Assembly (NCBI GenBank): GCA_951800685.1 | Contig: CATOJY010000011.1 | Location: 1-64,000 of the forward strand | Direction: 5' to 3' | Length of the DNA stretch: 64,000 bases | From: an uncultured Lachnospiraceae bacterium | GTDB taxonomy: Bacteria > Bacillota > Clostridia > Lachnospirales > Lachnospiraceae | In this document: positions 7,615-16,434 of the stretch, in pieces | Numbering within the stretch: the first letter of the stretch is position 1 | How the letters are laid out: every line of letters starts with the position of its first letter | Notes under the pieces: generated by a model | What the model was told of the DNA's origin: nothing | Seen by the model: only the letters and a program-made list of their open reading frames with translations | Databases searched by the model: none | Program-made: the position numbers and the translations under genes

Positions 7615-8307
7615 ATGGGGAATCTAGCAGTTGAAATGACTTCTGAGCTTACTTTGCTGGCAGTCGTCCTGCGTTTGGCTTTTGCTACCTTTATTGGCGC
7701 TCTGGTGGGGGTAGAGCGCAGCAGTAAAGGACGTGGTGCAGGGGTGAAGACGCATGCGCTGGTGTGTATGGGATCGGCGCTTGTGATGCTGACCAGTGAA
7801 TATATGCGGATCTGCCTCCACAATTCAGGAGATATGGCCAGAATGGGTGCACAGATCATCAGTGGCATCGGATTTCTGGGGGCAGGTACGATTATCGTGA
7901 CAGGGCGCAATCATGTGAGAGGATTAACGACGGCGGCAGGGTTGTGGGTGTGTGCCTGTGAAGGAATGACAATCGGGATTGGGTTTTGGAAGGGCGCCGT
8001 GGTGGCATTGGTTTTTATTATGCTTACACTGCGGGTACTTGTGAAATTGGACCAGAATCTGCACAGCCATGCGAAATCCTTTGAGCTTTACGTGGAATTT
8101 GACATGGGAGCGGACGTTCGTAAATTCATGCAGGATGTGAGTAAACGGAACGCAGTTTTAAAGACTATGGAGATGGCGAAAGGAAAGATTGACGCCAATG
8201 ACCAGTCGGTGATCGTAGGATTCGAGATGTACAGAGGCAAAGACAGGCCGGAGCTGGTACAGTGGATCCGCAGCCAGGAGTACATATTGTTTGTCGAGGA
8301 ATTGTAG
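7615..8307 (+). CDS. MgtC/SapB-family inner-membrane protein
   Basis: A 230-residue membrane protein with four to five N-terminal helices and a soluble C-terminal domain of about 90 residues. The family motifs GALVGVERSSKGRGAGVKTH, SGIGFLGAGTII and GLTTAAGLWVCACEG are all present. MgtC-family proteins are linked to magnesium homeostasis or to modulation of ATP synthase; the true biochemical role is unsettled. I chose the ATG at 7615 with GAGGGGAAGG just upstream, over an in-frame TTG at 7591. It stands alone between the HPr-like gene and glutamine synthetase. Confidence 0.9.
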   Translation: MGNLAVEMTSELTLLAVVLRLAFATFIGALVGVERSSKGRGAGVKTHALVCMGSALVMLTSEYMRICLHNSGDMARMGAQIISGIGFLGAGTIIVTGRNHVRGLTTAAGLWVCACEGMTIGIGFWKGAVVALVFIMLTLRVLVKLDQNLHSHAKSFELYVEFDMGADVRKFMQDVSKRNAVLKTMEMAKGKIDANDQSVIVGFEMYRGKDRPELVQWIRSQEYILFVEEL

Positions 8308-8377
8308 AACAGGCACCCTCAAAGCAGGACAGCTATCAAATACAAACTAAGGGAAGCTCTACGAAAGGAGCAGAAGT

Positions 8378-9814
8378 ATGGACAGAAGTAAAGCAATCAG
8401 GGAATTGTGTGAAGAGAAGCGTATCCGTATGATTGATTTCAAGATGACGGATATTGATGGACGGTGGCGGCATATTACCATTCCGGTGGAACGGTTTGGG
8501 GAGGAGACGTTTACTTATGGGATTGGTTTCGATGGCTCCAACTATGGGTATGCGCCGGTGGAGAAGAGTGACATGGTTTTCCTGCCTGACCCGGAGACTG
8601 CTTATGTGGATCCGTTTGCCAATGTGCCGACACTAACGATGTGTGGCAATGTATGTACCATTGGACAGGGGGAGAATAAACCATTTGACCAGTATCCGAA
8701 GAATGTAAGTCTTCGCGCAGTGGAATATATGAAGGAGAGAGGAATTGCAGACCAGATGATCATTGGGCCTGAGTTCGAATTCTATCTGTTGGACAGTGCA
8801 CGTTATGAAGTGACGCCTCAGCAGTGTGGCTATCAGATCAACACCAGGCAGGCGGAATGGAACTGCAGTCTGGATGCCTACAAGACAGGCAATAACGGAT
8901 ATGAAGTGCCCTACAAGGGAGGCTATCATGTGGCAGCACCTCAGGATGTGGGCTACGACCTGCGAAGCCGTATGTGCATGATGATGGAGGATTGGGGTAT
9001 CCGTGTTAAATACCATCATCATGAGGTGGGTGGCCCTGGACAGATGGAAATTGAAGTGGAACTGGCAGATATGCCTGCGATGGCGGATAATACCATGATT
9101 ATCAAGTATATCATCAAGAATATGGCCGCCAGGGAAGGAAAGACAGCTACTTTTATGCCAAAACCGATCTACCAGGAAGCTGGTAACGGCCTGCATGTGC
9201 ATATGCTCCTCTTAAAGGATGGAAAGCCTCTCTTTTATGATGCAGAGGGCTATTCTGGTTTGAGCCGCACGGCACACTATTTTATTGGTGGACTATTAAA
9301 GCATATCGCTTCCCTGTGTGCGTTCACGAACCCTTCTACGAATTCCTTTAAGCGTCTGGTACCAGGGTATGAGGCACCTGTGACGGTTGGTTATGCGACT
9401 TCTAACCGCAGTGCAGTCATTCGGATTCCTGCCTACGCGAAGTCTCCAGAGGCAAAGCGGTTTGAGCTGCGGAACCCTGATGCGACGGCAAATCCCTATT
9501 ATGCATATGCGGCGATTCTGATGGCGGGATTAGACGGGATTGAGAATCAGATTGATCCTGAGGCTAACGGCTGGGGACCCTATGATTTTAATCTCTATAC
9601 CTTATCGGAAGAAGAACAGAAGAAGATTAAAGGCTTACCGAAATCTTTGGGTGAAGCGCTGTGTGCTTTGGAAGAGGATCATGATTACCTGACCAGAGGC
9701 GGGGTATTCCCACAGAGACTGATCGATATCTGGGTGGCACGTAAGAGGGAAGAATTAAAGAAGCTGGAGCAGATACCAAATCCGGCAGAATTTAAGATGT
9801 ATTATGACCTTTGA
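8378..9814 (+). CDS. glnA: type I glutamine synthetase
   Basis: Catalyses ATP-dependent formation of glutamine from glutamate and ammonia, as a cytosolic dodecamer. In 478 residues it has GIGFDGSNYG near the N terminus, GPEFEFYLL and NGLHVHM metal- and substrate-binding motifs, the ATP-contact stretch TNPSTNSFKRLVPGYEAP and the glutamate-site RFELRNPDATANPYYAYAA. The segment FNLYTLSEEE corresponds to the loop carrying the adenylylated tyrosine in the enterobacterial GSI-beta enzyme; whether this enzyme is adenylylated is unknown. AAAGGAG precedes the ATG. No riboswitch or regulator gene was seen next to it. Confidence 0.95.
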   Translation: MDRSKAIRELCEEKRIRMIDFKMTDIDGRWRHITIPVERFGEETFTYGIGFDGSNYGYAPVEKSDMVFLPDPETAYVDPFANVPTLTMCGNVCTIGQGENKPFDQYPKNVSLRAVEYMKERGIADQMIIGPEFEFYLLDSARYEVTPQQCGYQINTRQAEWNCSLDAYKTGNNGYEVPYKGGYHVAAPQDVGYDLRSRMCMMMEDWGIRVKYHHHEVGGPGQMEIEVELADMPAMADNTMIIKYIIKNMAAREGKTATFMPKPIYQEAGNGLHVHMLLLKDGKPLFYDAEGYSGLSRTAHYFIGGLLKHIASLCAFTNPSTNSFKRLVPGYEAPVTVGYATSNRSAVIRIPAYAKSPEAKRFELRNPDATANPYYAYAAILMAGLDGIENQIDPEANGWGPYDFNLYTLSEEEQKKIKGLPKSLGEALCALEEDHDYLTRGGVFPQRLIDIWVARKREELKKLEQIPNPAEFKMYYDL

Positions 9815-9882
9815 TTATGCTGGTTTTGCAATTCGAATAAAATGAGGTCGTAACAAGAGGATAGAAAGATTTTAGAAGTGAC

Positions 9883-11214
9883 ATGAATTATGATTTGACA
9901 GAAGGAAAAATTATCAATAAACTGCTGCGGTTTGCGTTCCCCATTATGGTGGGAAATCTGCTGCAGCAGCTGTATAATGTGGTGGATACGCTGATTGTGG
10001 GGCGGTATCTGGGGGAAAATGCACTGGCGGCGGTGGGATCGTCGTATACGCTGATGGTGTTTATCACATCTATTATTATAGGTCTGTGTATGGGCAGCAG
10101 CGCTTTTTTCTCCATACAGTTTGGCAGTAAGGATCAGGACAGATTGGAGAAGGGAATCTTCATTGCGTTTCTTTCCATCGGAATAGTGGCTTTCGTTCTG
10201 AATGCTGCTGTGTATGCTGGGATTGACGGTATTTTCATCTTTTTGCGGGTGCCAGAAGAAGTGGTATCACTGATGCGGGAGTACCTGGTATGGATTTTTG
10301 CGGGAATTCTGGCGGTTTTTCTTTATAACTTTGTGGCCAATCTTTTGCGGGCAGTGGGTAATTCCGTGGTTCCCCTGTTGTTTTTGGGGGTGTCGGCCTT
10401 GTCGAACATCGTTCTGGACCTGCTTTTTATTAGAGGATTCGGATGGGGTGTGGGTGGTGCCGCCGTGGCGACAGTCATATCTCAGTATCTGGCTGGCGTT
10501 GGGATTGTACTCTACTATCTTAGAAGGTACCCCCAAATGCGGGTTTCGGGAAAGAACCGTCGTTTTGATCTGCAGATCTTAAAAGAGCTTGCTGGGTTAT
10601 CTTCTTTAACCTGCTTGCAGCAGTCCATCATGAATTTTGGGATTTTGATGGTGCAGGGGTTGGTGAACAGCTTCGGTCCGGTAGTCATGGCGGCTTTTGC
10701 GGCGGCGGTGAAGATCGATTCCTTTGCCTATGCGCCAGTACAGGATTTTGGCAATGCTTTTTCAACTTATGTAGCCCAGAATTATGGGGCAGGTAAGACA
10801 GAGCGGATCCGTAGAGGAATGAAAGATGCGGTGCTGAGCGCTTTTGTTTTCTGTTTGCTGATTTCTGTACTGGTGGTTGGGTTTGCAAGACCTTTGATGG
10901 GTTTGTTTTTGAAGGAAGAGAGTGCGGAAGCGATTGCAGTCGGAGTAGGCTATCTGCAGATTGAGGCAGCATTTTATTTTGGCATCGGCTTGCTGTTTCT
11001 GTTCTATGGATATTACCGGGCAGTTCATAGACCAGGAATTTCTGTGGTACTTACGGTGATTTCTCTGGGGACACGTGTTGTCTTAGCCTATGCGTTGTCG
11101 TCAATAGAAGTGATTGGCGTTACGGGAATCTGGATGTCTGTGCCGATTGGATGGATATTGGCGGATGTGGCAGGGGCATGGTATTATTTTAGGGGTCGTG
11201 GAAACAGAGAGTGA
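9883..11214 (+). CDS. MATE-family multidrug/metabolite exporter
   Basis: A 443-residue protein with twelve predicted helices. The family signature is clear in both halves: FAFPIMVGNLLQQLYNVVDTL near the N terminus (residues 13-33), GRYLGENALAAVG, and the repeat-like LSSLTCLQQSIMNFGILMVQG in the second half. MATE carriers export cationic or organic compounds by Na+ or H+ antiport. It starts 68 bp after glnA with a weak ribosome site and precedes the bile salt hydrolase gene, but a promoter-like site and hairpin lie between. Substrate unknown. Confidence 0.9.
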   Translation: MNYDLTEGKIINKLLRFAFPIMVGNLLQQLYNVVDTLIVGRYLGENALAAVGSSYTLMVFITSIIIGLCMGSSAFFSIQFGSKDQDRLEKGIFIAFLSIGIVAFVLNAAVYAGIDGIFIFLRVPEEVVSLMREYLVWIFAGILAVFLYNFVANLLRAVGNSVVPLLFLGVSALSNIVLDLLFIRGFGWGVGGAAVATVISQYLAGVGIVLYYLRRYPQMRVSGKNRRFDLQILKELAGLSSLTCLQQSIMNFGILMVQGLVNSFGPVVMAAFAAAVKIDSFAYAPVQDFGNAFSTYVAQNYGAGKTERIRRGMKDAVLSAFVFCLLISVLVVGFARPLMGLFLKEESAEAIAVGVGYLQIEAAFYFGIGLLFLFYGYYRAVHRPGISVVLTVISLGTRVVLAYALSSIEVIGVTGIWMSVPIGWILADVAGAWYYFRGRGNRE

Positions 11215-11326
11215 TGCCAGAACTTACAGCGTGTACAGAGCGGTGAGCCTGAAATAAGATCTGGGGCAGTACGTTGATCTGTCGGTATAAGTTTGTCGTT
11301 TAAAACACATATTTATCATATAATAA

Positions 11327-11390
11327 GGCAGGCGGTAAAAGATATGGTTTGTCAGGATGACAGGCGATAATCCGTCTGCCGGTTTATTTT
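11327..11390 (+). terminator. GC-rich hairpin with T-rich tail ahead of the bile salt hydrolase gene
   Basis: GGCAGGCGG (11327-11335) pairs with CCGTCTGCC (11372-11380) with one G-U pair, has an inner TGTCA/TGACA stem, and is followed by GGTTTATTTT. It could terminate transcription from the MATE gene or act as an attenuator in a longer leader. A TATAAT at 11319-11324 would start transcripts inside the 5' arm, which argues against both being active together. Confidence 0.45.
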
Positions 11391-11445
11391 GCAGGTATTG
11401 CGGAAAGCCTGTAATAGGAGGAAGCATAATAAAGGAGGCAGTAAT

Positions 11446-12420
11446 ATGTGTACAGCAGCAACTTATCGAACAAAAGATTTTTATTTCGGGCGTACCCTGG
11501 ATCATAATTTCTCTTATGGAGATGACGTTGCAATAACGCCGCGCAGATACCCTTTTCGGTTCCGGAGTATGGGGGTGATTGCGGATCACTATGCGATCAT
11601 AGGGATGGCACACGTGGTGGAAGATTATCCGCTGTATTATGATGCAGTGAATGAGAAAGGACTTGCCATGGCGGGCCTGAATTTCGTGGGAAATGCGAAG
11701 TATGGCGGCTGGGTGCCAAATAAGGATAATGTGGCGAGCTATGAGTTTATTCCATGGATCCTGTGTCAGTGCGGTTCGGTGAAAGAAGCAAGAGAGCTGC
11801 TTGCAAAGATCAATCTGACAGATGACCCCTTCGATCAGAAATTGCCAGCGGCTCAGCTTCACTGGCTTTTATCAGATGCGGAAGAATCTGTTACGGTGGA
11901 AGCTGTTGCAGCAGGAATGGAAGTTTATGATAACCCGGTTGGAATCTTGACCAATAATCCTCCTTTTGGAGAGCAGATGTTTCAACTGAACAATTATATG
12001 GCCTTGTCAGCGAAAGCGCCGGTAAATCATTTCTGCAATAAATTGAAATTACAAACGTACAGTCGGGGGATGGGGGCTATCGGTCTCCCAGGGGATCTGT
12101 CTTCGCAGTCCCGTTTTGTGCGGGCCACTTTTGTAAAAATGAATTCCATATCGGGAGATTCGGAAGCAGAGAGTGTGAGTCAGTTTTTCCATATTCTTGG
12201 TGCAGTTGATCAGCCGCGGGGATGCTGTATACTGGAAGACGGACAGTATGAAATGACTATATTCACCTCCTGTTGTAATGTTGACAAGGGGATTTATTAC
12301 TATACGACGTATGGGAATCATCAAATCACAGCTGTCGATCTGCACCGGGAAAACCTGGATAGCCGCAATCTGATCTGTTATCAACCTATTCAGGAGGAGC
12401 AGATACAGATGCAGAATTAG
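11446..12420 (+). CDS. bsh: bile salt hydrolase (choloylglycine hydrolase, Ntn family)
   Basis: Hydrolyses the amide bond of glycine- or taurine-conjugated bile acids. Removing Met exposes Cys2 as the nucleophile (MCTAATYRTKDFYFGRTLDH), as in Ntn hydrolases. The other catalytic-site residues of characterised enzymes are present in order: Arg16 and Asp19, Asn79 in AGLNF, the Asn pair 170-171 in ILTNNPPF, and Arg223 in SRFVRA. At 324 residues it has the usual family length. The start at 11446 is fixed by the need for Cys2 and by AAAGGAGG upstream. No signal peptide, so cytosolic. Penicillin V acylases share the fold; the motif set favours bile salt hydrolase, and taurine/glycine preference cannot be read. 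Confidence 0.9.
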   Translation: MCTAATYRTKDFYFGRTLDHNFSYGDDVAITPRRYPFRFRSMGVIADHYAIIGMAHVVEDYPLYYDAVNEKGLAMAGLNFVGNAKYGGWVPNKDNVASYEFIPWILCQCGSVKEARELLAKINLTDDPFDQKLPAAQLHWLLSDAEESVTVEAVAAGMEVYDNPVGILTNNPPFGEQMFQLNNYMALSAKAPVNHFCNKLKLQTYSRGMGAIGLPGDLSSQSRFVRATFVKMNSISGDSEAESVSQFFHILGAVDQPRGCCILEDGQYEMTIFTSCCNVDKGIYYYTTYGNHQITAVDLHRENLDSRNLICYQPIQEEQIQMQN

Positions 12421-12422
12421 AC

Positions 12423-12451
12423 TTGCTATCAGAGGGAAAATTTGCTATACT
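12423..12451 (+). promoter_or_regulatory. promoter of the tandem receiver gene
   Basis: TTGCTA (12423-12428), 17-bp spacer, TATACT (12446-12451) preceded by an extended -10 TGC. It begins right after the stop of the bile salt hydrolase gene. Confidence 0.6.
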
Positions 12452-12513
12452 CAAAAGTGTGCAAAAGATGAAAAGATTTCATATAACAGAGAGTTATTTG
12501 GGAGAGGATCAAG

Positions 12514-13284
12514 ATGGGGAATATAGTTATTGTCTCGGAAGTACAGAGCTATCTTATACTGTCATTGAAGAGTTGGTTTGAACATGCAGAATATGAGGTG
12601 ACGATGGTGCGGGCGGATATTAACGCCATCAATAAGATAGAAGAAACACCTGCAGCTATGGTACTTTATGTAGATGAGAAGATACTGGAGGAGCTGCAGG
12701 CGCTTAACTTCATTAAGGATAAGGCAGCAGAGGGAGATATTCCAATCTTTACAGTAGGAGATATGGATGAACTGAATAGTGCTGAATCGATTATTTCGAA
12801 GAATTTGATCCGTCAGAGATTCCAGCGCCCGATCAATGTCCATGAAGTGGTATCTTCTATCAGTCATTATGAGAAGAAACACGGACGTCACAATAAGAAG
12901 AAGATTTTGGTGGTAGACGATTCTGGTACGATGCTGCGCAATGTCAAAGGATGGCTGGAAGAATCTTATCAGGTGAGCCTGGCTAATTCTGCTGCTATGG
13001 CGATCAAAGCTCTGTCAACGAACAGACCTGATCTGGTGCTTTTAGATTATGAGATGCCGATCGTAGATGGAAAGCAGGTATTGGAAATGATTCGCAGTGA
13101 GCATGACTTTGCTGATATTCCGGTTATGTTTTTGACCAGCAGGGAGGATCCGGAGACAAAGGAAAGTGCTATGGCTTTGAAGCCGGAAGGCTATCTGCTC
13201 AAGAGCATGGAGCCAGGCGAGATCACGCAGGTGATCGATGATTTCTTCGGCGGATTACGGCGTAAAGAGTTGACAGGCATGTAA
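12514..13284 (+). CDS. tandem receiver (REC-REC) response regulator without output domain
   Basis: Two receiver-like domains in 256 residues. The second (about 128-250) is complete: acidic pair Asp135/136 in VVDD, phosphoacceptor Asp178 in VLLDYEMP, Thr208 in FLTSRED and Lys230 in YLLKSMEP. The first (1-120) keeps the fold pattern and an Asp at 54 but has SE instead of the acidic pair, so it is probably not phosphorylated. No DNA-binding or enzymatic domain follows, so it likely acts by protein contact or as a phosphate sink. The chemoreceptor gene is about 1 kb away; no kinase gene adjoins it. Followed by a strong terminator. Confidence 0.85.
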   Translation: MGNIVIVSEVQSYLILSLKSWFEHAEYEVTMVRADINAINKIEETPAAMVLYVDEKILEELQALNFIKDKAAEGDIPIFTVGDMDELNSAESIISKNLIRQRFQRPINVHEVVSSISHYEKKHGRHNKKKILVVDDSGTMLRNVKGWLEESYQVSLANSAAMAIKALSTNRPDLVLLDYEMPIVDGKQVLEMIRSEHDFADIPVMFLTSREDPETKESAMALKPEGYLLKSMEPGEITQVIDDFFGGLRRKELTGM

Positions 13285-13305
13285 AGAAACAGAAAAGATA
13301 GAAGA

Positions 13306-13345
13306 AAAGAACGAGCAGGAATTTCCTGGCTCGTTCTTTCTCTTT
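13306..13345. terminator. bidirectional terminator between convergent genes
   Basis: AAAGAACGAGC pairs with GCTCGTTCTTT with one bulged G and an inner AGGA/TCCT stem. T-rich on the + side and preceded by an A-rich run, so it can serve the receiver gene (+) and the DUF6033-like gene (-). Confidence 0.8.
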
Positions 13346-13361
13346 CTCAGATTCACTATAC

Positions 13362-14084
13362 TTAAATGACAGAATCAAAACGTCCACCTGGTGTGGGAAG
13401 AGAAGTTTCTTCTTTGACTGTATCCCAATCAAAATTTTTGATTTTGTCTAATAATTCTTCCGCAGTGGAAGCATACAGAGTGGTACGCTTGCTGTGGGCG
13501 TAGCCATATTTACCATGAGCCATAGAGCCAGACTTGTCTGCGGCTTCTTTGGAAGCTTCTTTTTTGCCTTCGCGGATTTTATCTATGAATTCTTTCTGAC
13601 GTTCGCCACTCTTCTCCAATTCAGCGAAATAGGATACTTCACCGTTCTTGCCAATGGAAACACCTAGGTGAACGACTTCATTCTCCCTATCGCCCAACTG
13701 TTTTTTCATTTCATCAAGCTTGCCGACTGCATTGTCAAGCAGGGAAAGATTTTCCTTCTTTACGTCATCATCAGAGGCCATACGCTCTAGTTCTTCTGGA
13801 TCGATCAGTACACTGTATTCTTTTGAACCACGGTTGAGATAAGCAGCCGCCTCCTCTTCGGATTCATAATCAGCAACTATGAAATCCATATTGGAGTAAG
13901 TTTTTTTCAGTTCCTGCAGAAGCGCTTTGGCCCTGTCGCTTAACTGTATGCTGCTGTTATCAGTCTTTTTGGTACTGTCTGTCCTGGAAGAAGCGGAGCG
14001 GGATGTCTTTGCTGGATTTTTTTTATTGATGTTATTATTATAATAATTATTTTGATACGTACTGTATCCGTTTACTTTATTCAT
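13362..14084 (-). CDS. DUF6033-like protein
   Basis: A 240-residue soluble protein resembling the uncharacterised DUF6033 family found in Lachnospiraceae. It opens with an Asn/Tyr-rich tract (NNYYNNNINKK) and a Ser/Lys-rich linker, then a folded region from about residue 45 with SDRAKALLQELKK, and a Lys/Glu-rich helical segment near 150-200. It ends in TPGGRFDSVI. There is no signal peptide or membrane segment. AAGGAGGG precedes the ATG. No function is known to me; the adjacent chemoreceptor (divergent) and receiver protein are the only context. Confidence 0.7.
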   Translation of the reverse strand: MNKVNGYSTYQNNYYNNNINKKNPAKTSRSASSRTDSTKKTDNSSIQLSDRAKALLQELKKTYSNMDFIVADYESEEEAAAYLNRGSKEYSVLIDPEELERMASDDDVKKENLSLLDNAVGKLDEMKKQLGDRENEVVHLGVSIGKNGEVSYFAELEKSGERQKEFIDKIREGKKEASKEAADKSGSMAHGKYGYAHSKRTTLYASTAEELLDKIKNFDWDTVKEETSLPTPGGRFDSVI

Positions 14085-14235
14085 GTTATTGCCCTCCTTA
14101 GCCGTTTTGCGTAAATCCGTTTACTTGCATAGAACGCTTCTCATGTTATATATCGTAGTTCTTGTGTAGTTTCTTAACCGTTGAAGGCGGGCATAATACG
14201 GAAATTTCCAGAAGCATAATTTCATGGAATACTGC

Positions 14236-14265
14236 TTGCGCTCAGAGAGTGTTTTATTGTACAAT
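14236..14265 (+). promoter_or_regulatory. candidate promoter of the chemoreceptor gene
   Basis: TTGCGC (14236-14241), 18-bp spacer, TACAAT (14260-14265), about 65 bp before the ATG in the divergent gap. Confidence 0.35.
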
Positions 14266-14329
14266 AAGAAAGTATTAGGGCAGTGCCACGATACAGATCA
14301 AAACAAGTGAAAGGCAAGGTGGTAAGATC

Positions 14330-15769
14330 ATGACAGAATCACAGTATAGAAGGGCGAATAAAACAGTACTCTCGGTTATTATCGTAATTCTAGTGTATTT
14401 TACGATGGTGATGGGAGCTAGGACATTTACGCTGGATGCAGATTTGGGGACCTATCTGCGGGTGGGTGTGCCGGTATTAATGCTTGCTGGAGCAATCGTA
14501 GCATATGTTCTCTGGAAGGACCAGAAGAAAGGGGCACTGGCGATGATCGATTGTGCGGCAGTTGCCTATGCGGTCGTTGTATTATTTGGAACGAGCGCGT
14601 CAGTTTATGCATATGCTTTTCCGGTACTGTTTGGTATTATGGCGTATTATAACAAGAAACTGTTAATTGCTGGAAATATCTTTGTTGTTGTGGTCAATAT
14701 CATCAGGATTTTTTATATGGATAAGTCGCAGCTTGGGGATTCAGTTATGGCGATGCTTACTATGCTTTTGGTAGCGTATGCATCTATTGTGATTTGTAAG
14801 CTGCTTACCATGTTTAATGAAGAGAATATGAACGCTGTAGAGGAAGGGGCTGCTAAGCAGGAAGCTGGCCGGAAGAAGATGTTGGAAGTAGCGGGCAGCA
14901 TTATTGAGAACTTTGACGAGGCGATGGGCAGGCTGAGTGATTTGCAGAGCAGCGTAGATACGAGTAATTTTGCCATGAGCAATATAGCAGAGAGTACCGA
15001 TGCTACAGCACAGTCTATTCAGCGGCAGGCAGATATGTGTGTGGATATCCGCAGCAATACAGATGCGGCGGAAGAATGTATGCGTGGAATGATCGCTTCT
15101 TCCGGCAGGGCAGGAGATGTGGTAGCGCAGGGATCAGAGGTAGTAGAGAATCTGCGGAAACAGGCAATGAATGTAGAGACAGCCAGCAGCGCTACGATTG
15201 AAGTAAGCAACCAGCTCAGTGAGAAAGTAGAAGAAGTGAAGAATTTCATTGGTGCGATTATGGCAATCTCCAGCCAAACGAATCTGTTGGCGCTCAATGC
15301 GTCCATAGAGGCAGCCAGAGCCGGTGAAGCAGGAAGAGGATTTGCGGTAGTAGCAGAGGAGATCCGTCAGCTTTCTGAGCAGACACAGGAGGCTTCCAAT
15401 CATATTACGAATATCATTAACGAATTGATCCAAGATACGAAGAGCGTGACAGAGAGTGTTGACAGTGCAGCAGAGTCGATTTCGAAGCAGAGTGAGCTGA
15501 TTCAGATCACACAGGATAAATTCGAGAAGATGGATGAAGAGGTACAGAATCTAAACCAGCATGTACAGAATAGTGAAATGATCATTGCTGGCATCCTAGA
15601 CAGTACGAATGCGATTTCTGATGATATCTCCCAGTTGTCGGCTGCCAGCGAAGAAGTAGCAGCTTCGAGTATGGAAGGGCTTAGGAATTCCGAGACGACT
15701 GTGAAAAATATGCAGGATTGCAAGGAAATTTTGGAGCAGATTTTTGGCCTTGCAAAACAGTTACAGTAG
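14330..15769 (+). CDS. methyl-accepting chemotaxis protein with membrane-embedded N terminus
   Basis: A 479-residue chemoreceptor. Residues 1 to about 165 form six hydrophobic segments with very short loops, so there is no extracellular ligand domain. There is no recognisable HAMP; a long coiled-coil signalling domain runs from about 185 to the end. The conserved hairpin tip that contacts CheA/CheW is visible as [20 protein letters not shown] near residue 313, followed by [15 protein letters not shown] sensor of this type may detect a membrane or intracellular cue. No che genes are in the window. AAGGTGG precedes the start and a perfect terminator follows. Confidence 0.9.
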   Translation: MTESQYRRANKTVLSVIIVILVYFTMVMGARTFTLDADLGTYLRVGVPVLMLAGAIVAYVLWKDQKKGALAMIDCAAVAYAVVVLFGTSASVYAYAFPVLFGIMAYYNKKLLIAGNIFVVVVNIIRIFYMDKSQLGDSVMAMLTMLLVAYASIVICKLLTMFNEENMNAVEEGAAKQEAGRKKMLEVAGSIIENFDEAMGRLSDLQSSVDTSNFAMSNIAESTDATAQSIQRQADMCVDIRSNTDAAEECMRGMIASSGRAGDVVAQGSEVVENLRKQAMNVETASSATIEVSNQLSEKVEEVKNFIGAIMAISSQTNLLALNASIEAARAGEAGRGFAVVAEEIRQLSEQTQEASNHITNIINELIQDTKSVTESVDSAAESISKQSELIQITQDKFEKMDEEVQNLNQHVQNSEMIIAGILDSTNAISDDISQLSAASEEVAASSMEGLRNSETTVKNMQDCKEILEQIFGLAKQLQ

Positions 15770-15814
15770 ACCATAAAGTACATATTGACAAGATGATAGG
15801 AGTTTATAGATGTT

Positions 15815-15860
15815 AATACAAAAACGGTGGATCCGATATTGGATCCACCGTTTTTGTATT
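15815..15860. terminator. perfect 20-bp bidirectional terminator
   Basis: A 20-bp perfect stem (15815-15834 with 15841-15860) with loop GATATT, GC-rich core GGTGGATCC and flanking A5 and T5 runs. It separates the chemoreceptor gene (+) from the 75-residue gene (-). Confidence 0.9.
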
Positions 15861-15872
15861 ATAGATTTACTT

Positions 15873-16100
15873 TTAGTTGTACTCATGTATGTTGACAAAA
15901 TTATGGAAAGGAAGGGCGTCTTTTGTGTATCCACTGGTATAGATATGAATATTTTTTGCCCGCTCCTGTTCACATGCTTCGTCTAATACCTTGGAAAAAA
16001 ATGTGTTAGCAAATGTTTGAGACGGACTCTGCTTGAACTGGCGGTTTTTGTCTTCGGAGGTAACCCTCCTCAACGGGGTGATCGCCATAACCGCTTCCAC
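15873..16100 (-). CDS. small conserved-looking protein of unknown function
   Basis: A 75-residue frame from a GTG at 16100, with ATPLRR-like basic N-terminal part (ITPLRRVTSEDK), a central SQTFANTFFSKVLDEAC and a C-terminal IHIYTSGYTKDALPFHNFV. I do not recognise it with certainty. The only good ribosome site, GAGGAGGG (complement of 16131-16138), abuts an in-frame ATT at 16130, and the frame stays open from there, so a non-AUG start with ten more residues (ITAAYEKNYK) is possible; the SD spacing for it is very short. It is flanked by a terminator and an AT-rich gap. Confidence 0.5.
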   Translation of the reverse strand: MEAVMAITPLRRVTSEDKNRQFKQSPSQTFANTFFSKVLDEACEQERAKNIHIYTSGYTKDALPFHNFVNIHEYN

Positions 16101-16434
16101 TTTATAATTTTTTTCATATGCTGCGGTAATCCCTCCTCACTTCTTTTTCTATAAATTATATCGTCATACATCGTGTTTTCTTAACACTATTTTAGCGGAT
16201 AATAACAAAAAATAAAATAAAAAAATAAAATATATTTTTAAAAATAGAATATTATCTGAAAATTATTTTTGTATTTTATGTTTCTAGAAGGAGTCAGGTA
16301 AAGCGTGGAGAAAAGATTCAGTGCAGCAACTGATATTGTATAGGTATCTTGAGAATGTGTTTTTGTCTGCTTCCGATGGACTGATATTGATAATAATTCC
16401 AGAATTTCATAATCTGGAAAAGAATTGGGAAGGT
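16101..16434. other. AT-rich intergenic stretch
   Basis: Gap between the small unknown gene and the BlaI operator. Bases 16190-16290 are almost pure A/T with homopolymeric A and T runs. TTCCAGA (16397-16403) and TCTGGAA (16413-16419) form a 7-bp hairpin. ACTGATATTG occurs twice about 50 bp apart. No gene was found; the A tracts could be bent DNA. Confidence 0.6.

Noticed and set aside
8633-9202. 189-codon minus-strand frame within glnA
   Set aside because: Antisense to conserved glutamine synthetase motifs, with His-rich composition typical of antisense frames.
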